A stretch of 63,138 nt of DNA. It comes from Bigelowiella natans CCMP2755 (lineage: Eukaryota; Cercozoa; Chlorarachniophyceae). Location of the stretch: positions 15,001 through 78,138 of the forward strand of contig ADNK01001280.1 in assembly GCA_000320545.1 (NCBI GenBank). Direction: 5' to 3'. The notes beneath the pieces are model-generated. The model had not been told where the DNA came from. It saw nothing but the letters and a program-made list of their open reading frames with translations, and made no database searches. Below, one piece after another: positions 58,741 through 63,138 of this stretch. Within the stretch, counting starts at the first letter, position 1. Every line of letters starts with the position of its first letter. The position numbers and the translations under genes were made by a program.

Positions 58741-59132
58741 CAAGCTTTCAGATTGGTGGCATATAAGAAGCGAGAAGAGCTTGTATCTCCTCAGCCAACA
58801 TATTGTAACACCATTATCAACGGCAGTCGTAGCCAGCAATGGTGGAAGAAGGAGGAGTACATGGTGGAGGTGGAAGAGGAAGAGAATAATGTGCTTTTGG
58901 ACATCTGATAAATATCAACAAACTGAGACGGTAGCAGTAATAGAACTCATCATTGATAGAGCACATATGATGGTTTTTGGAGCATTATCTCTCTCTTCTG
59001 CATTGTAGTCCACGCTACATGTAAATATGATGATAAGGATAATAATGGTGATAATGATCATCATCATGATGACAACCATTACAAAACGTTATCAACTGCA
59101 CAGATGAGATAAATGGACAAATGTACACCACG

Positions 59133-59167
<35 letters not shown>

Positions 59168-59168
59168 A

Positions 59169-59205
<37 letters not shown>

Positions 59206-59818
59206 TCCATATGAAATTCTATGTCATAAAATTAAGACTGGAAGAAACTCTAGGGAAAAGATATATGTCAATACGCTGATCAAGAAAGCAGCAACAGCAG
59301 CAGATTTTCAACTGGTTCGGAGAAAGCAGCCTGAAGAATTAACAATAATAAAGAGGTTATTTGTATATTTCATAAGTTTCGCATTCTTGAACAAGATAAA
59401 AATGATGAAAAGAATGATCATGTCATGGAAATAAAGAGGATGAGGAAAATGCTCTTATTTTTTCGAATTGAGAATAAGTTGAGTAACATTTTTAACGCAT
59501 TTAAATGAATACGCAAAGATTGTATACAGTATGTATGCGTGTGTGTGTAAGTCGTTATTATCATGAGAAGGATGGTACTACAAAGGCGGGGAAGAAGGGC
59601 CCTTATACTGGATTCTGAATCTGCATTGACGTCAAAATCTTTAGTTGAAATTGGGTAGGTAGATCATGATAATTATAATAATACTACAATGCGTCATAAT
59701 AACAACGCCATAATATGTAAAGACTATAGACAATTTCTAAGCTCGTTGGTAGCAGTAGTAGTAGTAATAGTAGTGCAAGGCGTACGTAACATTTTAAAGC
59801 TGAGTTTGTGTGATATCT

Positions 59819-59849
<31 letters not shown>

Positions 59850-60411
59850 GCAACAACAATAACAACGCTATTTTTGCTAATTCTACAATGGAGATCAAAT
59901 TCTTGATTCATTTTCTTCTTAATCGTCTTCTTTTTTCTTCTATCCTCCCTCCTCCTGAATATGATCAGATATTCACCAAAACACATCCTAGTTCCTAACC
60001 TTCATACACATGTTGCTGAAGGTAGCAGTTGTAGAAGTAGTAGTAGTTGTAATTAAATCTATTTAGTGATTGTGATGGTAGTACTGATCTCATGAGAAAC
60101 AGAATAAATAAAGATAATTATGATAATGATGATGATAATGATCATAGAATTTTTTTGGCATCTATCGGTGCTGGGAGGAGGAAATACATACACGCTTATT
60201 GTAGGTGGGAGGGGATGTGCAGGTCGGTGGGTGGGTGTTTTTATTTCATAACATAGTTCATACACAGAGGTTACTAATCACATCGTCAATAATTGATTTA
60301 TGTGCATCTTAGCTCTTCAACGACGCCGGTTCCAGCGATATAATGAAGATTTATCTGGAAATAATACGACAAAGTCTAGCGAGGATGATACTCCTACTTC
60401 TTTACATTTCT

Positions 60412-60445
<34 letters not shown>

Positions 60446-61255
60446 GTCTGAAAAGAAGAATGACTACAACATCTCCCGTGAAGGTCCCATAACGGCATGG
60501 CCAGGAAAAATAGAGAGTTTCATATCTTCCAGATATAAATTCGATATGCCGTTTGACCTCATATTCCTTGATATGACGTCATCTCTACCACCAAACTTAG
60601 GAGTTCTCAAGAACATGTATATCTAGTAGTAGTAGTAGTAGAAGAAGAAGAAGAAGAAGAAGAAGGTGAAAAACTAGCACAACTGGGAAAAATAGTAGTT
60701 TTTGCTTTGTTGTTGTTTTAGCAGTAACCTTTTAAGCAGAAGTGGGTAGCAGCATTGAAGAAGAAGAAGAAGAAAAAGAATCAGTAGTAGTAAAAGAAGA
60801 ACAAGAAGGGGAGTGTACATATACCTAACATATAGTTTGTTGTTTGATACTGCAATAGATTTTCGAATCATCTTGTCACAGATGGAAGCGTTCTTGCTAT
60901 GACATTTTCTACAAGGGGGGAGGGGAGAGGAGGTGGAGGAGGAGGGGTGAAATGTGAGGAGGAGGTTGAAGGGGGGCGGGAACAAGCTCCTTCACCTCAA
61001 TATAGTCGCGCTGAAGCAGCCTTCTTGTGCATAGACACCCTCGTTACTGCAGCGAAACAAAATGGTTACAGGATCGAGGGTGTTCCATGGCCACAGCTGC
61101 TGGTGGAAGAAGGGCAGACGACACAAAGTCAAAGCAGCAACCAAAACTACGACGATGATGACGACGACGACGACATCAACAATAATAAGAGAAGTGCTAA
61201 TGCCAAAAAGAAATGGACGAGAAGTACTTCCTCAATGTGGTAATATATGGTATGA

Positions 61256-61288
<33 letters not shown>

Positions 61289-61435
61289 CTGTGTGTTCAC
61301 TTGTTGAGGTCCATATTCAAATTTGATAGGAAGAGGAAGAAGAAGTCTGAGTTAGGATCTTATCGTTACTACTACCAGGATCATCATCAAAATAGTCATG
61401 GTGCTTTCAGTACTGCAAAGCAGAGTACTATCTAA
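58741..61435 (+). CDS. Methyltransferase-like protein split by microsatellite-rich introns
   Basis: Plausible exons: 58741-58907 (FRLVAYKKREELVSP, ends acidic); about 59265-59352 (IYVNTLIKKAATAADFQLV); about 59568-59651 (RRALILDSESALTSKSLVEIG); about 60320-60620 (a (ACT)n poly-Thr insert, then MPFDLIFLDMTSSLPPNLGVL); about 60880-61240 (VLAMTFSTRG, a Gly/Glu insert, then AAFLCIDTLVTAAKQNGYRI, then poly-Asp); 61330-61435 (SYRYYYQDHHQ and stop). Together these follow the plan of a Rossmann methyltransferase: motif I with acidic end, F-D-x-I-x-L-D at motif IV, T-x-S-x-R, then a late N-G-Y strand. The substrate is unknown. Every exon carries repeat-encoded inserts, and the exon edges are approximate. 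Confidence 0.5.
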
Positions 61436-61494
61436 TCATCAACCTAGCGGACAATCCACTACAACAACAACCTAACACAATCCACAACTATAGC

Positions 61495-61527
<33 letters not shown>
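61495..61527. repeat. (AT)n microsatellite before the terminal gene
   Basis: About 16 AT units 28 bp upstream of the proposed ATG (61555). Other tracts here: (GT)n 61257-61289, (CA)n-(TA)n 61790-61835, (CA)n 59137-59164 next to (GA)n 59173-59203. Confidence 0.85.
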
Positions 61528-61531
<4 letters not shown>

Positions 61532-61554
61532 ATGTATCATTTAATATCTTTTGG

Positions 61555-61785
61555 ATGACGAAATCCAAAAATAGAAAGCAAGAGAAGCTTGTCCGAGAGC
61601 TTGAGACGCAGAGACTTCTTGGCAATTTTAGAGAATCTCGAATGGTGATGTGTGTTGTGTCTTCGTGTATGTATGTATGTATATATGTATGTGTTTGTAT
61701 GTGTTTGCGTTTTTATGTGTTTATATGTATTAGTATGTTCCATGTGTATTTAATCTCAATACCTCAAATAAATCATGTATTAAAT

Positions 61786-61838
<53 letters not shown>

Positions 61839-62329
61839 CTATATACATACCTGTTTTTGATAAAAAGTTTATAGTTGATTCGGCGTTTAACAGATTCACT
61901 GTTTTTCTTATAAACATCAGGATCGTCGTAGAGGAGAAAAGACGTTTAAACAAGCAGTATAACGAAGATAATTCACCCTTACCATCATCATCTTCGTCGT
62001 CATCGTCACCGTCATCCTACACTTCTCCTTACTCCACAAGGCTTCTTAAGTCAATTGAAAAGACCACTTCACGTGTTCGAAACGTCGTGGGCAAAGCACC
62101 TTATCGACGTGAAGTAATGAAAGGTGCCATTTGGTATGAAAAAGCTCCATATATCCTTGGTGTTCTCGCTAGTGCTGCTGCTACTGATAATGATGCAAGG
62201 TTTGTGTTAGTGTAGTATTATCCTTGATATTAGTATAGATCAATTAAAATCGAGAGATAAAAGAGGGGGGTGGCCACGAAGGAGGAGCAATACGTACATG
62301 TATGACTCCTACACAGTGTTCGAATTGCA

Positions 62330-62363
<34 letters not shown>

Positions 62364-62686
62364 CGTGTGCGTGTGTATCGCAATGACCATCTACTAAACT
62401 TCACAAAAATGGTAATTGCAGTGGCAAAGTGCCGGACAAAGATGCAAAAGCACTCATTCAGCTCGCTAGAAATGTTGAGGATCTTCAGAAAAAGAATGAC
62501 GAAGATGCACCATCTACCACTGCCACGGTGAGCAGCTTCACAGGGACAAGAAACGACAACAGTGCACAATGTGATGTCAACACCATTGCCGATGACGAAT
62601 CTGATGGAGCACAGACAATAGAAAATTGCATGTACCTCTACAAAGGGCAAATGATGTTTGTTGTAGTTTCCGTTGCATTGATGTGA
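61555..62686 (+). CDS. Terminal gene: unknown 212-residue protein next to the telomere
   Basis: Three exons splice in frame: 61555-61649, 61921-62199, 62422-62686 (stop). The N-terminus is a charged helix (SKNRKQEKLVRELETQR) and continues as likely coiled coil. A Ser run (repeat-encoded) follows, then the most conserved-looking part, TSRVRNVVGKAPYRREVMKG and WYEKAPYILGVLA, then a helix DKDAKALIQLARNVEDLQKK, a disordered acidic region and a hydrophobic end (MMFVVVSVALM). I do not recognise the family. The first donor was chosen because it alone keeps frame with exon 2. Only about 360 bp separate its stop from the telomere array. Confidence 0.5.
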
Positions 62687-63046
62687 GACTTGATGAACAA
62701 CAACAATCGATTTCAAGAGTGCAGTTCAGAGTGCCATGAACGCACCGCATTTCATGTTGCGCGATTGAAAACAAACACACATTGAACATGCCAACAATTG
62801 TGATGTTTCACATACTGCAATGAAAGCAACAGCAACACACCTGTCAAACGCATGAACGTTTCGTTCTCTGTGTCAAAACACACGCCGAGTCTCAAATTAC
62901 GTGCTCGACTTACAAATCTCCAGATTTCACATTGCAAAACAAACGACTTTCGACGTTTGATGCGACCCCGGGTCAGGTTCAAGGGATGGGGTCAATTTGC
63001 AAATGCGGTTCTGTTCTTGCACACCTTGCCCAAAAAATGCAACAAT
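62687..63046. other. 360-bp subtelomeric spacer
   Basis: TTG/CAA-rich sequence resembling the texture of the 18.4-21.0 and 28.4-29.1 kb blocks. No repeats of telomere-like units, no gene. Confidence 0.5.
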
Positions 63047-63138
63047 GGGTTAGGGTTAGGGTTAGGGTTAGGGTTAGGGTTAGGGTTAGGGTTAGGGTTA
63101 GGGTTAGGGTTAGGGTTAGGGTTAGGGTTAGGGTTAGG
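63047..63138 (+). repeat. Telomere, (TTAGGG)n
   Basis: About 15 perfect TTAGGG units with the G-rich strand running 5'->3' to the window end, as expected at a right-hand chromosome end. There are no variant units. Confidence 0.98.

Noticed and set aside
62040-62130. Resemblance of RVRNVVGKAPYRREVM to ribosomal protein eL36
   Set aside because: Only a few residues agree (V-x-x-x-A-P-Y-x-x-x-V-M) and the Lys-rich C-terminus of eL36 is missing.

Overview
This is eukaryotic nuclear DNA that runs to the right-hand end of a chromosome: the last 92 bases are a perfect TTAGGG array. Genes are split by GT-AG introns, many only 56-70 nt long. A nucleus-encoded plastid-type ribosomal protein bS20 with a hydrophobic leader, and a rotatin homologue (basal-body protein), suggest a flagellated alga with a plastid. 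bS20 usually stays in the plastid genome of red-derived algae, so a green-derived secondary plastid (chlorarachniophyte-like) is my best guess. That is inference, not proof. I saw no rRNA, tRNA or CRISPR array.

Layout from left to right: a membrane-protein 3' end (-, about 1 kb); a microsatellite-riddled JmjC ribosomal-oxygenase gene (+, about 1.95-7.44 kb); a very large rotatin/RTTN-like gene (-, 8.1-18.4 kb); a 2.6 kb anomalous non-coding block; an UNC-93-like MFS transporter (-, 21.1-26.0 kb); organellar bS16 (+, 26.6 kb); plastid bS20 (-, 29.5-30.1 kb); a RING-finger protein (+, 30.8-32.3 kb); a secreted protein with a D-D-W-x-G-E / F-G-S-N-L type domain (-, 33.5-35.7 kb); a Maf-family nucleotide pyrophosphatase (+, 36.4-37.9 kb); U2A' (-, 38.9-40.2 kb) divergent from CCT5 (+, 40.7-42.8 kb); a complete 5.4 kb Ty3/gypsy-type LTR retrotransposon with LTRs I read as identical (43.9-49.3 kb); a CARMIL homologue (+, 49.9-52.7 kb); a COMMD8-like gene (-, 54.9-56.2 kb); then a microsatellite-rich end with a methyltransferase-like gene and a 212-aa unknown protein that stops about 360 bp before the telomere.

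For CCT5, U2A', Maf, CARMIL, COMMD8 and the terminal gene, every exon boundary was placed by hand and the summed lengths stay in frame. The JmjC, UNC-93, RING, secreted and methyltransferase genes have recognisable exons but incomplete models. The gene set is mostly housekeeping (splicing, chaperonin, ribosome, actin regulation, centriole) and shows no operon-like logic. The notable structural pattern is that genes at the two ends are inflated by homopolymer-coding microsatellites while the central genes are clean. Between genes lie palindrome-rich (GCTAGC/CATGCATG) islands.
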